Of a stretch of DNA of 64,000 nucleotides, positions 1-8,622 are shown piece after piece; positions within the stretch are counted from its first letter, which is position 1, and each line of letters opens with the position of its first letter. The stretch covers positions 434,001 through 498,000 of the forward strand of contig JAJEHN010000009.1 of NCBI GenBank assembly GCA_022823665.1, read 5' to 3'. Made by a program: the position numbers and the translations under genes. The stretch comes from Thermoanaerobaculia bacterium (lineage in GTDB: Bacteria; Acidobacteriota; Thermoanaerobaculia; Multivoradales; Multivoraceae). The notes beneath the pieces are model-generated. The model worked only from the letters and a program-made list of their open reading frames with translations. It did no database searches and was not told where the DNA came from.

Positions 1-1041
1 ATGGCGGTCGGCAAGCTCGACATGTCGAAGAACAGCGGCAACTGGGGCATGGACGGAACGAACTTCGCCGATGAGTGGGGGTTCTCGGCGCAGATCAACA
101 ACTGCGGCAAGGGCGACGGCATGCAGTCCTACCTGGAGGATCCGGAAGGGCCGAAGGACCCGTACTACGCCTACCTCGATTCCCTCGAACCGCCGCAGGG
201 CAAGGCCTGCGCCGAGGATCTCCTGCGGCGGCGTTCCGGCTTCCCCGACACCTGGTGGGCCGACGTCATCACCTCGCCGCTCGGCCCCGAGGCCTACTGC
301 GACAACTGGATCGCACGCAACGGACTCGACCTGATCGAGGAGGCCCCGAGGGACCAACCCTGGCACCTGGTCATCAACTTCGTCGGGCCCCACCCGCCGG
401 TCGACATCACCGCCGAGATGGAAGGTCGGGTGCGTGGCAGGGACGGTCTCGGCCAGCCCTTCGCCTACGAAGGCGCCCTGACTCCCGCCGAGCACGTTGC
501 CCTGCGCCAGAACTACGCCGCGATGATCGAGAACATCGACGCCTGGCTGGGCCGCTACATCCAGATGCTCGAAGAAACCGGCCAACTCGACAACACGATC
601 ATCGTGTACTCGAGCGACCACGGCGAGATGCTCGGCGATCACGCGCTCTGGGGGAAGTCACTCCCCTACCAGGCTTCCGCTGGAGTCCCCCTCTTGGCGG
701 CCGGTCCCGGCATCCGCGCGGGGTACGAGTGCAACCTGCCGACGACCGTGCTCGACCTCGCGGCCACCTTCCTCGACTACGCGGGCCTCGCCACCCCGGC
801 CGACATGGACAGCCGGTCCCTCCGCCCGCTCCTGGAAGGGCGGACCGACAGCCACCGCGAAGTCGTCCTCTCCGGCCTCCGCAACTGGCGACTCGCCTAC
901 GATGGCCGCTACAAGCTGGTCACCGACTTCGAGGGCGAGGACGTGCTGTGGGATCTCGAGGCCGATCCGATGGAGACGGAGAACCTGGCGGGGAAGCAGC
1001 CGGACGTTGTACGGCGACTGCGGGAGTACCTGCCTGGCTGA
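1..1041 (+). CDS. Sulfatase family hydrolase, 5'-truncated by the window edge
   Basis: This is the C-terminal 346 residues of a sulfatase of the alkaline phosphatase superfamily, which hydrolyses sulfate esters. The reading frame is open to the first base. The ATG at base 1 is probably internal, because the catalytic C-x-P-S-R formylglycine motif, normally near the N terminus, is absent and must lie upstream. Visible signatures are AVGKLDMSK near residue 2 (equivalent to the G-K-W-H motif), HLVINFVGPHPP at 122-133, and the metal-binding SSDHGEMLGDH at 204-214 followed by K219. The end has the usual sulfatase tail (RYKLVTDFEGEDVLWDLEADPME). Substrate cannot be told from this part. There is no co-directional neighbour downstream. 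Confidence 0.9.
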   Translation: MAVGKLDMSKNSGNWGMDGTNFADEWGFSAQINNCGKGDGMQSYLEDPEGPKDPYYAYLDSLEPPQGKACAEDLLRRRSGFPDTWWADVITSPLGPEAYCDNWIARNGLDLIEEAPRDQPWHLVINFVGPHPPVDITAEMEGRVRGRDGLGQPFAYEGALTPAEHVALRQNYAAMIENIDAWLGRYIQMLEETGQLDNTIIVYSSDHGEMLGDHALWGKSLPYQASAGVPLLAAGPGIRAGYECNLPTTVLDLAATFLDYAGLATPADMDSRSLRPLLEGRTDSHREVVLSGLRNWRLAYDGRYKLVTDFEGEDVLWDLEADPMETENLAGKQPDVVRRLREYLPG

Positions 1042-1399
1042 GTCTCGCAGCGCGACTCCCCATGTCGACTGAGGCCCGGGACCACGGGGAGACGCCCTTG
1101 GCCGACGAACCCTGAGACGAACTCTCTAGCGACGAACCGCCGAGATTGGCCAGCACCGAGACCAGCACTCCGTGCAATTGCGAGCGAGTCCGTTCGACAT
1201 GGGCGACCCTCCCAGTCGCCGCGTCCCGAAGGCTACGGGGCGTCGCGACGCACGACACAGGAGATGGGCAGGAGACCGTTCTCCCAGTCCTCTACGGGCT
1301 ATCGGCGGGCGCCTCACCAACCAAAGAACACTCACGCAAGCACCTTGTCGGCAGTCCTCCTGGCGAGCACGCCGTCATCGGCCCCCGCTTGAGAACGCA
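1042..1399. other. Intergenic stretch without a recognised gene
   Basis: About 360 bases separate the sulfatase stop from the collar-like gene. Short open frames occur on both strands, but none has a convincing ribosome binding site or a recognisable product. I see no RNA gene or clear terminator here. Confidence 0.5.
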
Positions 1400-2014
1400 C
1401 TACTCGAGCTTGCAATAGTGGAGAACGATGTACGGCTGCATGTTAGTGAAGGTCTCCTGGTCTTCCGGACCGCTGAAATCCGTCACCGTACTCGGCCGTA
1501 CCCAACCGACGTTGTCGGAGTCCCGTCCTCCCTCGCTTCCGTACGCGCGCGGAACGTCAACGCTAGCAATACCGGGTGGCTGGAAGTCCCTCTTCTCCGT
1601 ATAGTACACGTCCACATAGGCGTGCTGATGCCGGGGAAGGTGACTCTCAGAGAGGGTCACCTCATGTTTGCCGCCGTCCTGGCGGTACCGATACTCCGGC
1701 CTCTTGTTCTCACCCAGGTTAAGCACACCAGCACCAACAATAGTGCGGCCCTGGGCCTCCTCGAACGGGATCCACCCCTCGGGGCATCCTCCAGACTCGT
1801 CGAACGCTACAATCGCTTCTGCCGGAAAAGGAGGAATCGTCTTCAGGTTCGAGCTGGAAACGCCACCTAGTAGCTCGACGATTAGACCTTCTCGGATGAC
1901 CGACACGCTAGCCGAGATGCCGGCCAGGACCAGAGCAGCGAGCACGCTGGCGGTCAGCGTAACGACGACATTGTCTCGGATAGTGGCGGTCCATCCGCCC
2001 TTCGTACCGTCCAT
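1400..2014 (-). CDS. Membrane-anchored phage-tail-collar-like protein
   Basis: The protein has 204 residues. I chose the ATG at 2014 because AAAGGAG lies just upstream; the frame is open for 32 more codons but without such a site. Residues about 10-40 form one hydrophobic segment (VVVTLTASVLAALVLAGISA), suggesting a single membrane anchor. The rest looks like a phage tail collar domain of the kind seen in microcystin-dependent-protein relatives: AIVAFDESGGCPEGWIPFEE, then GRTIVGAG, LSESHLPRHQHAY, and the terminal NMQPYIVLHYCKLE, which matches the usual N-(M/L)-x-P-Y-x-x-L-x-(Y/F)-C-x-K ending. No other phage gene lies nearby, so this is probably a solitary cell-surface or periplasmic protein. 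Its role is unknown. Local GC is low (31 of 60 bases at 1801-1860), which suggests acquisition. Confidence 0.7.
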   Translation of the reverse strand: MDGTKGGWTATIRDNVVVTLTASVLAALVLAGISASVSVIREGLIVELLGGVSSSNLKTIPPFPAEAIVAFDESGGCPEGWIPFEEAQGRTIVGAGVLNLGENKRPEYRYRQDGGKHEVTLSESHLPRHQHAYVDVYYTEKRDFQPPGIASVDVPRAYGSEGGRDSDNVGWVRPSTVTDFSGPEDQETFTNMQPYIVLHYCKLE

Positions 2015-2315
2015 TCGCTTCTCCTTTTCTTTGATGTGAATGGCACTTCCCTCTGTGGCTCTTCCGAGTTGATGATGAGAGATGCCATAGTCTGTCGTAA
2101 TGCGGGGCACAGACCTGTACGGTTCGATTCTGGGTATCTAAGGGCCATGGGACGTACCTGGCCGCGAGCCTCGCCTTGAGGCGAGCGAGGTGGACATGTT
2201 CGCGGCTCGCTCCCCTGGCGAGTTCTACCGTTGTCTGGAGTGCGGCAGCGTAGCGGCCCGTTTCCGTACTGCTGTAGCCCGATTCACTACCATTCCACAC
2301 GAAACCCTGAAGAGC
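2015..2315. other. Intergenic stretch of lower GC with one small hairpin
   Basis: No gene is recognised between the fibronectin-III gene and the collar-like gene. The only structure seen is the stem-loop at 2170-2185. Confidence 0.45.
2170..2185 (-). terminator. Possible terminator hairpin downstream of the FN3 gene
   Basis: CTCGCC and GGCGAG form a perfect 6-bp stem around a 4-base loop, about 130 bases past the stop of the leftward fibronectin-III gene. No T-tract follows on either strand, so a terminator role is only a guess. Confidence 0.25.
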
Positions 2316-4859
2316 CTACTGAGGAAACGCATCCAGATCCTGGGTCGTGCAGAACTGCCCTGCATCCTGGCTGCTGTACGTCCTCACCTCGCCCCCGAAC
2401 GTGTCCTTCACCGTGATCGTGTAGTCCACGTCCGTGAGGCCAGTCGCGAACACCCAGAACGAGTCGTTGAACGCCCGGCCGTCGAGCACCTTGATCGCCA
2501 GTTCCACGTTGTCGGGCGAGAAGAAGGTCATGTAGCCGGTGTTGTCGGTGCCTGGCATCGGGCGAGCGCTTCCGACGAGTCCCGTAGCCGGATTCGTGAA
2601 CTCCACCGTTGCCTCGAAGCGTCCGCCGGCCAGGCACAGAGCATCTCCGGGACAGCCGAGGCCCGCTTGTACGGATCTGGCCCACGGCGTCGCCGTCCGG
2701 GCCGAGAAGAGGCCGATCGACCCGAAACCGCCCGCCGTGGCGGACGAGGCCCCGGCCGCACCGAACGCGGTCGTGTCGCCGCCGCCGCAGGTACTGCCCG
2801 GTTCGTTCCGGTAGCTCTTGACTTCGCCGGTCTGCGTATCGGTCACGGTCAGCGTGTAGCCCAGGTCGGTCATCCCGCCGTAGAAGACCCAGTGGTTGCC
2901 GTTCGCCTCCGTGCCGTCGAGGACCTTGAACACGAGTTCGACGTTGTCCGTGTCGAAGAACGTGGCCACGCCCGTGCTTTCCGTCAACCGGCGCATCTGC
3001 CCAGATCCCTGGCGGCCATCGTGCTGGGACTCCCACGTTGCCTCGAAGCGGAAGCGACCGCCGCCCAGGCAGACGGCGCTGCCTTCGGCCGTAGATCCCG
3101 CAGCTTCGCTACAACCGGAAGGGGGTTCCGAAGAGAGCTCGAGGCTGTCCGCGAGCGACTCGCCGGCATGTTCGCGATTCGCACCGCGGACTTCGAACGT
3201 GTACCGCTCCCCAGGGGTCAAGCCGTCCACGACGTGCGTAAGGCGGTCCGCATCGCCGGGCATGGCTCGCCATCCGGTCCATCCGCCGCCAGCGTCCCTG
3301 GCACTCCGATACTCCCAACTCTCGATCTTGCCGCCAGCGGTGGACGGTTCCCATCGAAGAACCGCCCTGTCCGATGACTGTCCCGATGCCCTCACGGTGC
3401 TCGGCGCGGCCGGCGCACGCAAGGGAACGTTGCCACCGAACGTCTCCAGGATCCCCGGAAAGGAGTCGTATCCCATGCGCCGCGCGAAGGCCGGCAGCCG
3501 CTGAGGGTCGCGCTCGAGCTGCCGGCTCACCTCAAAGCGCCAATAGGCTCCGTGGGTGCGGATCCAGGTCGTCACTTCGACTTCGCCGTCCGGCGGCTGA
3601 TGAACCGCCTGAATCCAGTACTGGTCCTCCAGTGCAAGCCCGTCGATCGCCACGACGTAACCACTCGGGGCAGGGAAAGAGCTGAGATCGGCCGGGTTCT
3701 GCCTGGCTGTGTCGATGCGGTACCGTTTCGATCCGGGGAAGACCGGTCGGCACAGCTTGTACTCGACCGATCCCTCCGTCGGCTCGCCATCCGCGAACCA
3801 ACCGAACAGCATGGCCGTGCCGGAGAGTGTCGCATCGGGATTCTCGTGCCACCTCGCCATCCGGACCTTCTCATTGTGGGTTGACGAGGGATCACCCAGC
3901 CCGTCATCCAGCGGACACGGCGCCTCGAGTACGCGCGAGTCCGGTCTAGGCGTCCCCACGACCCGCGTTGCTACGCCTGCTCCTACCGAGTTGATCGCCC
4001 TCACTTCGAACGTGTAGCGCGCTCCAGGCGTCAGTCCGCCGAACGTATGCCATCTTGCTTCCGGCCCTCCCGGTGCGTCCTGCCAGTCGCTCCAGCTACC
4101 GCCGACGGCTTCCTTTGCCCGGACCTGGAACGACTCGACGACTCCGCCCCCGGCCGAGGCCGACCAGTACACCGTGATTTCGTTCGGCGCCATGCGACGC
4201 GGTTCCCAAACTCCCGCCCCATGCACGTTGACCGCGGAGGGCACTTGCGACGATCCTTCGAGACGAAAAGGAATCCAGCTCGTGAAGGCCCGTTCCGCTG
4301 CTGCCGTTCCTGCTTTCTCGTCGATGGCAACGCGAATGTAGTGGTACTTGACCCAGTAGTCGATACCCGGAGCCAAGCCCCGCAGAATCATCGTTTCAAC
4401 AGACGCTTCGTGATCCAGTCCTGCGTACAGCGCCGGCCCATCGAAGACCGTCGTCAACGGCCATGGGTGCCACCTGTCGAGCGCCACGTAGGAGCTGGCC
4501 AGTCCGGGAACGGTCGGCAAGCAGAGAACCCAGGAGTTGCTGGTCTCGCTGGCGGGAACCCAGTACTCAAGACCGTGTTCCGGTGGGTTCCATGCAAATT
4601 CCACCGAGTGGTCGACCGAGTCCGGCATCACTGCGATCTGAATGCGGTCATCCCACATCTCGTGGGTCCAGGCGGGATTCGTGGCGCACGAAGCAGGCGG
4701 CTCCGGTGGTGTCTGCGCTGCGGCCGCGGACGCGAACACCATGACCCACGCGGCAACCGCCACTACCCCACGCAACACCGCACACAGTGGGTTTCGCGCC
4801 CAGGAACGCGCAATGCGGCCACTCGGGTCGACCGCCCAGACTCCACTCGAACTCGTCAT
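2316..4859 (-). CDS. Secreted fibronectin type III protein with two Cys-bounded C-terminal repeats
   Basis: The product has 847 residues. The ATG at 4859 is supported by GGGAGG seven bases upstream. A signal peptide is visible (hydrophobic core 29-47, ending ASAAAAQ), so export is likely. Two fibronectin type III domains can be seen at about 206-304 and 482-577, each with the G-L-T-P-G-x-R-Y-T-F-E-V-R signature. The C terminus holds two copies of a roughly 95-residue unit (597-691 and 742-837). Each starts with C-L-x-G-G-R-F, contains DNVEL(V/A)(F/I)KVLDG, W-V-F, (M/L)TD and YT(L/I)TV, and ends at a cysteine, suggesting one disulfide-closed fold per unit. I believe similar tail units occur in other acidobacterial exported proteins but could not check. 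No catalytic motif is seen; adhesion or surface display is the likeliest role. Confidence 0.8.
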   Translation of the reverse strand: MTSSSGVWAVDPSGRIARSWARNPLCAVLRGVVAVAAWVMVFASAAAAQTPPEPPASCATNPAWTHEMWDDRIQIAVMPDSVDHSVEFAWNPPEHGLEYWVPASETSNSWVLCLPTVPGLASSYVALDRWHPWPLTTVFDGPALYAGLDHEASVETMILRGLAPGIDYWVKYHYIRVAIDEKAGTAAAERAFTSWIPFRLEGSSQVPSAVNVHGAGVWEPRRMAPNEITVYWSASAGGGVVESFQVRAKEAVGGSWSDWQDAPGGPEARWHTFGGLTPGARYTFEVRAINSVGAGVATRVVGTPRPDSRVLEAPCPLDDGLGDPSSTHNEKVRMARWHENPDATLSGTAMLFGWFADGEPTEGSVEYKLCRPVFPGSKRYRIDTARQNPADLSSFPAPSGYVVAIDGLALEDQYWIQAVHQPPDGEVEVTTWIRTHGAYWRFEVSRQLERDPQRLPAFARRMGYDSFPGILETFGGNVPLRAPAAPSTVRASGQSSDRAVLRWEPSTAGGKIESWEYRSARDAGGGWTGWRAMPGDADRLTHVVDGLTPGERYTFEVRGANREHAGESLADSLELSSEPPSGCSEAAGSTAEGSAVCLGGGRFRFEATWESQHDGRQGSGQMRRLTESTGVATFFDTDNVELVFKVLDGTEANGNHWVFYGGMTDLGYTLTVTDTQTGEVKSYRNEPGSTCGGGDTTAFGAAGASSATAGGFGSIGLFSARTATPWARSVQAGLGCPGDALCLAGGRFEATVEFTNPATGLVGSARPMPGTDNTGYMTFFSPDNVELAIKVLDGRAFNDSFWVFATGLTDVDYTITVKDTFGGEVRTYSSQDAGQFCTTQDLDAFPQ

Positions 4860-5114
4860 CTACCATCCTCCCGGTCGCGTGACTACCAACGGCATCTCCT
4901 CTTTCGGCATCAACCGAAACGCTGCTCGTCTCGGGCTACGACGCCCACTTGCAAGTCACGCTAGCCACGGGCAGGAGGCTTGTCGCCCTCAGAACTGAGG
5001 GGAACCACGCAGTTTCTCTGGACTTCGTAGCGTCTGCCCTGCGCGGACATGCAGAGAGCACCCGGCTCCCGACCATCGTCGCAAGAGCTTCCCGGTTGGG
5101 TGAGCCCGGATTCC
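4860..5114. other. Intergenic region upstream of the FN3 gene
   Basis: About 255 bases hold the leader of the leftward FN3 gene, with its Shine-Dalgarno site at about 4867-4872, and presumably its promoter. I could not identify -10 or -35 boxes with confidence, and no gene is seen. Confidence 0.4.
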
Positions 5115-5134
5115 CGAGCCTGGATTCAGGCTCG
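5115..5134 (-). terminator. Hairpin directly after the HNH gene stop
   Basis: CGAGCCTG and CAGGCTCG form a perfect 8-bp stem with a 4-base loop, one base beyond the stop codon of the leftward HNH gene. The placement fits a terminator, although no T-run follows on the transcribed side. Confidence 0.45.
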
Positions 5135-5135
5135 C

Positions 5136-6593
5136 CTACGCGACCCGGGCCACGTCCCTCTCCCGGGTGACTACGGCCTCCAGATGCGGAGGCGGTCGCC
5201 ACAGGGATTCCATGACGTAGCGAAGGTCCAACGGCCGGCCGTCCCAAGTGGGCATCGATTCCTTGCCGGTGATCAGGATGCCCGCGTCTTCGAGATGCTC
5301 GATCAGCTCTCGGGCAGCGTCATCGCCGACAGGAGGCGGCGCCGGGCTCTGCTCGATCTGCCGGCCTCGCCGATCTAGGAACCGCACCGCGCCGTCTTCG
5401 GCCTTTCGCACGCTGAAGCCGCCCTCGTGAAGGAGGCGGTGGTGCCGGCGGCAGAGGAGAACCAGGTTCGAGAGCTTCGTTTCGCCGCCGTCGGCCCAGT
5501 GTTCGATGTGATGGGCGTCGCAGTGTCGCGATGTGCAACCAGGGAAGCGGCACCCCTGATCTCTGAACTCGAGAGCGCGGCGGATGGGCGGCGGAACAGT
5601 GCGCGTCTTGCGGCCAACGCTCAGAATCTGGCCCGAGCGTTCCCGCATGACGACCTTGCCAGCGTCGCAGGCGATGCGCCGGGCCGTTTCCGCGGAAACC
5701 CGAATGTGGGAATCGCCGACCCAGGCGCCGGCGCCCGCTGAAGCGGCTGGCGTTCCCGCGGGAACGTGGCCGTTGGTTCCCGGAGTGGCACTACGACCGA
5801 CCTCGACGGCCCGAGACGTTCCCGCGGGAACGCCGCAGCCGCACTCGGCCGTCTTGCAATCCGCCGCCGCAAGCTCCTCCTCATTGACATGAACGACGAC
5901 CTGGTAGCGGTCGCCGCGCGATCCGGGATCGAGACCTCCCTTCAGCGCGCTCTCCGCGACTAGGGCCAGGGCGTCGGCACGGACCTTCCCGGCCGGCGGC
6001 CGGTCCTCCTGCGGTCCGGCGTGCTCGCCGTAGAGCTTGTCGCCAGCCGCCTCAAGCGCCTTCATCAGCACCTCGCCCGCCTCCGGCACCAGACGTCCCC
6101 GGATGACGAACATGCCGTTCTCGTCAACGTGAGCCGTCAGACAGCTCGAAGCGTTCCGCAAGTCGTCCTCGCGCGCCTCGACCGTGCGGTCGATCCTTCG
6201 CCACGCCCTGACGACACGCTCGACCTGTGACGCGGTCCCGGCCTTGCCCAGATCCAGCAGCTCCTTCTCGGTGTCCGGCCGGGCAACGCGGGTCAGGGCT
6301 CTCACCTTGGAGTAGGAGAGCTCGCCCCTCTTCATCGCCTCGCTGATCAGCGGCAACTCACCCAGAGCTCTAGCCACTCTCACCCGCTCGCGAGCCGAAC
6401 CGGGAGCGAGCCCGATGCGCCAGGAGAGCCACCGAGCGCAGTTGAGGAACCCGCAGTTCCAGCCTTCCTTCTCGTCGAACTCGCGGATCAGCACGAGCAG
6501 TTCGTACGTCGCGGCCTCGATGCGGGCCGCGAGCGCGGCGATCTCCTCGCCCATGCGTTCGCTGGATTCCATACCGGTCTCTTTCACAATCAT
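5136..6593 (-). CDS. DUF222 / HNH endonuclease domain protein (13E12-like)
   Basis: The protein has 485 residues counted from the ATG at 6593, which has GGAGG five bases upstream; the frame continues 11 codons further without such a site. The N-terminal half matches DUF222 (ELLVLIREFDEKEGWNCGF, then ELSYSKVRALTRVA). The C-terminal part is an HNH nuclease: RDQGCRFPGCTSRHCDAHHI, HWADGGETKLSNLVLLC and RRHHRLLH give the zinc-type cysteines and the HH...N...H catalytic core. Such proteins are often multicopy and may be mobile or defensive, but their substrate is not established. Between the domains lies a Gly/Ala/Pro-rich linker containing VPAGT twice, encoded by evenly spaced palindromes (5686-5832). 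There are no operon partners. Confidence 0.85.
   Translation of the reverse strand: MIVKETGMESSERMGEEIAALAARIEAATYELLVLIREFDEKEGWNCGFLNCARWLSWRIGLAPGSARERVRVARALGELPLISEAMKRGELSYSKVRALTRVARPDTEKELLDLGKAGTASQVERVVRAWRRIDRTVEAREDDLRNASSCLTAHVDENGMFVIRGRLVPEAGEVLMKALEAAGDKLYGEHAGPQEDRPPAGKVRADALALVAESALKGGLDPGSRGDRYQVVVHVNEEELAAADCKTAECGCGVPAGTSRAVEVGRSATPGTNGHVPAGTPAASAGAGAWVGDSHIRVSAETARRIACDAGKVVMRERSGQILSVGRKTRTVPPPIRRALEFRDQGCRFPGCTSRHCDAHHIEHWADGGETKLSNLVLLCRRHHRLLHEGGFSVRKAEDGAVRFLDRRGRQIEQSPAPPPVGDDAARELIEHLEDAGILITGKESMPTWDGRPLDLRYVMESLWRPPPHLEAVVTRERDVARVA
5686..5832. repeat. Three palindromes with exact 66-bp spacing inside the HNH gene
   Basis: GTTTCCGCGGAAAC (5686-5699), CGTTCCCGCGGGAACG (5751-5766) and the identical CGTTCCCGCGGGAACG (5817-5832) are perfect palindromes. 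Their centres lie at 5692.5, 5758.5 and 5824.5, so both intervals are exactly 66 bases or 22 codons. The frame is kept: the sites encode VPAGT, VPAGT and VSAET at a 22-residue period. The sequence between the palindromes is not obviously repeated. Confidence 0.8.
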
Positions 6594-6821
6594 TTCGTCC
6601 TCCGCTAACCAACGCGGGCACGTCAACGCCAGTCAAGACGTGTCGGAGGCCACGAAGACCGGCCCGGCGGGGCCTCCGACGAAGAATGATGAATCTATCA
6701 TTGTCGCTTGCCGACCCCAAACAAATCCAGCTCGTTGAACGACGGCGGAAGGACCGGAACAAGAGACGGCCGGGACGCCTTGCGGCTGCCTCTTCGGCGA
6801 TCGTTGGCGCCCTGAAGCCGT

Positions 6822-7070
6822 CTACTCCAGTTTCCCTACGTTCGTCGCTGACAACACCAACCGCACCACATCCGCTTGCCGGTGGACGCCGAGCTTCGAG
6901 TGCAGGTTTCGGACGTGCCAACGCACTGTGCTCTCGCGGCGGCCGGTGGACGCTGCGATCTCCCTGACGGTGAGGCCTAGCGCCAACTGCGCCGCCACCC
7001 TGCGCTCAGCGGGCGTCAGACCGTACTTTCTCGCCAGGGTTCGCAGATCAACGCCGTCGCGATCTCTCAT
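6822..7070 (-). pseudogene. Remnant of a LuxR-type regulator (HTH domain only)
   Basis: An 82-residue open frame encodes almost nothing but a LuxR-type helix-turn-helix domain. By hand count it matches 47 of 63 residues of the C-terminal domain of the complete regulator at 7344-8477, including the block STVRWHVRNLHSKLGVHRQ. An in-frame TGA lies nine codons before the ATG, no Shine-Dalgarno site is visible, and the sensory part is missing. This points to the relic of a tandem duplication rather than a designed single-domain regulator. A short expressed DNA-binding protein acting as a competitor cannot be excluded. Confidence 0.6.
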
Positions 7071-7343
7071 CGTCGCGACGTTCCGGCCCCGCCCTCAGGA
7101 ACGAGGCGACCGGCATTGACAACTTGGCGTTCTTGAAGGCCTGCTCGGTCACGACTCAGGCGGCCGGCGCCCGCCGGCTCGACGAGATGGGGCAGTTCAC
7201 GGTTCCTTCCCTCCTGCAGTTCGGGGCAAGGCTCTACCGTAGTGCCGGACAGCTCGGTGCGTCGCCACCAAAACTGAGGGGATCGGCCGTCACGACCGGG
7301 ACTCTGCCGATCCCAGGCGCGTGCGGGCGTTCAGCCCCGGCCG

Positions 7344-8477
7344 CTACTCGGTCGGCGCCGTGACGGCGGTTGACAGCACAAGCCGCACGAGGTCGGTCTG
7401 GCGGTGCACGCCGAGCTTGGAGTGGAGGTTCCTCACGTGCCAGCGCACGGTGCTCTCCTTGCGACCCGTGGACGCGACGATCTCACTGACCGTCCGGCCT
7501 TCCGCCAGCAGCGCCGCGATCTTGGCCTCGGTGGGGGTCAGGCCATGCGCCGCCGCGATGGGCCCCGGATCGATCGGGCCGCCGGATCCCGACTCGGTCA
7601 GCAGCACCTGCGTGACAACGCGCCGCGTCTCGATGCTGGTCCGGTCGACGGGCACCGGGCACGCGTGCAGAATCAGGGAGGCCGCCCGTAGACCGCCAGA
7701 GCCCCAGAGTGCCATCGATCCACCGACGCCCCGGTCGCAACAGGCCGTCAGCAGGCGACCCAACTGGAGATCCTCGTGTCGCGCGCAAGCGTGGAGCTGA
7801 CCGCTCCTCTGGGTAAGGCAATCGGCCTCCGCCAGCACACGCCGCGCCCGCTCATTCGCTTCCAGCACCCGGCCGCGGCGGTCGAGATGAAGCACGCCCA
7901 AGCCCGTCCTGTCCAGCAACGCCGCCAAGGCATCGCCACGGGCGTCCGCAGCGGCCAGCGCCTGCTGCACCTGAACGAAGTGTGCGACATGGGGCACCAG
8001 TCGTTCGATTCGCTCTACGTTCTCGAATGACCAGCCGCCGCCGTCCATCTCTCGGCTGAGAGTCCAGAAAATCGTCGTGCCTCCACGGCCGCGCATTCGT
8101 ACGATCACCTGATCGTTGCTGCACACCCGCGGCAGGAAGCTCCGGTACATGGATGATCGTTTGCGCTCACTCTCCGTCCACAACTCCGTGTTGTGGTGGG
8201 CCTTTCCCAAGGGCATCACGTTCATCCGAGGTATGCGCTCGTCCCGAGGCGCGTGCCTCTCGAGGTACTCCACCTCCAGGTCCTTCTGCGGCTGGCCTCG
8301 AATCAGCGCCTGCTGGAAGAGACAATCCATGTCGAGGTCTTCCGTCGCGGAAGTCACGGCAAGCTGGTTTCCGATCAGTCCGCAGGCACCGTCGATCGAA
8401 TCCGCCAGGCTCAACCAGCGGCTCTCGTCGAAGACAGCTTCCTGCAGAAACCCGACGACGTCATCCATGGCGCGCAC
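7344..8477 (-). CDS. LuxR-family transcriptional regulator
   Basis: The protein has 377 residues. The GTG at 8477 has GGAGG six bases upstream. The C-terminal 65 residues form a typical LuxR/GerE helix-turn-helix (LTPTEAKIAALLAEGRTVSE, then KESTVRWHVRNLHSKLGVHR). The N-terminal 300 residues have no phosphoreceiver aspartate pattern; a middle part (LAALLDRTGLGVLHLDRRGR, with VLEANERARRVL) resembles a PAS-like fold. The ligand is unknown. It stands divergently from the TonB receptor gene with about 145 bases between, so regulating that receptor is possible but unproven. Confidence 0.8.
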   Translation of the reverse strand: MRAMDDVVGFLQEAVFDESRWLSLADSIDGACGLIGNQLAVTSATEDLDMDCLFQQALIRGQPQKDLEVEYLERHAPRDERIPRMNVMPLGKAHHNTELWTESERKRSSMYRSFLPRVCSNDQVIVRMRGRGGTTIFWTLSREMDGGGWSFENVERIERLVPHVAHFVQVQQALAAADARGDALAALLDRTGLGVLHLDRRGRVLEANERARRVLAEADCLTQRSGQLHACARHEDLQLGRLLTACCDRGVGGSMALWGSGGLRAASLILHACPVPVDRTSIETRRVVTQVLLTESGSGGPIDPGPIAAAHGLTPTEAKIAALLAEGRTVSEIVASTGRKESTVRWHVRNLHSKLGVHRQTDLVRLVLSTAVTAPTE

Positions 8478-8622
8478 GTCCCACCTCCGCTCTTCATGCC
8501 AACACGATTCTCTTCACCATAGTCGGATCAATCCGGCACCGGAATCCTCCAAACTGGGAGATGACCGAGCGGGTTCCGCCAGCCGGCGCCGGTCTCAGGC
8601 AAGCGGCGATAGGGTCGCCGGC

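Noticed and set aside
1..3. ATG at the first base as a true sulfatase start
   Set aside because: The formylglycine motif C-x-P-S-R normally precedes the first motif seen here, so the start must be outside the window.
2121..2130. GGTTCGATTC, which resembles a tRNA T-loop
   Set aside because: The flanking bases do not form a T stem, and no acceptor or anticodon arm can be drawn around it.
1400..2315. Prophage remnant
   Set aside because: Only one collar-like domain is present, and it is fused to a membrane anchor; no integrase, capsid, terminase or lysis gene is nearby. The holin-X-like gene at 30504 is in a housekeeping operon.
7124..7363. A 79-codon plus-strand frame between the LuxR gene and its remnant
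   Set aside because: No ribosome binding site and no recognisable domain were found; it probably covers the decayed 5' part of the duplicated regulator.
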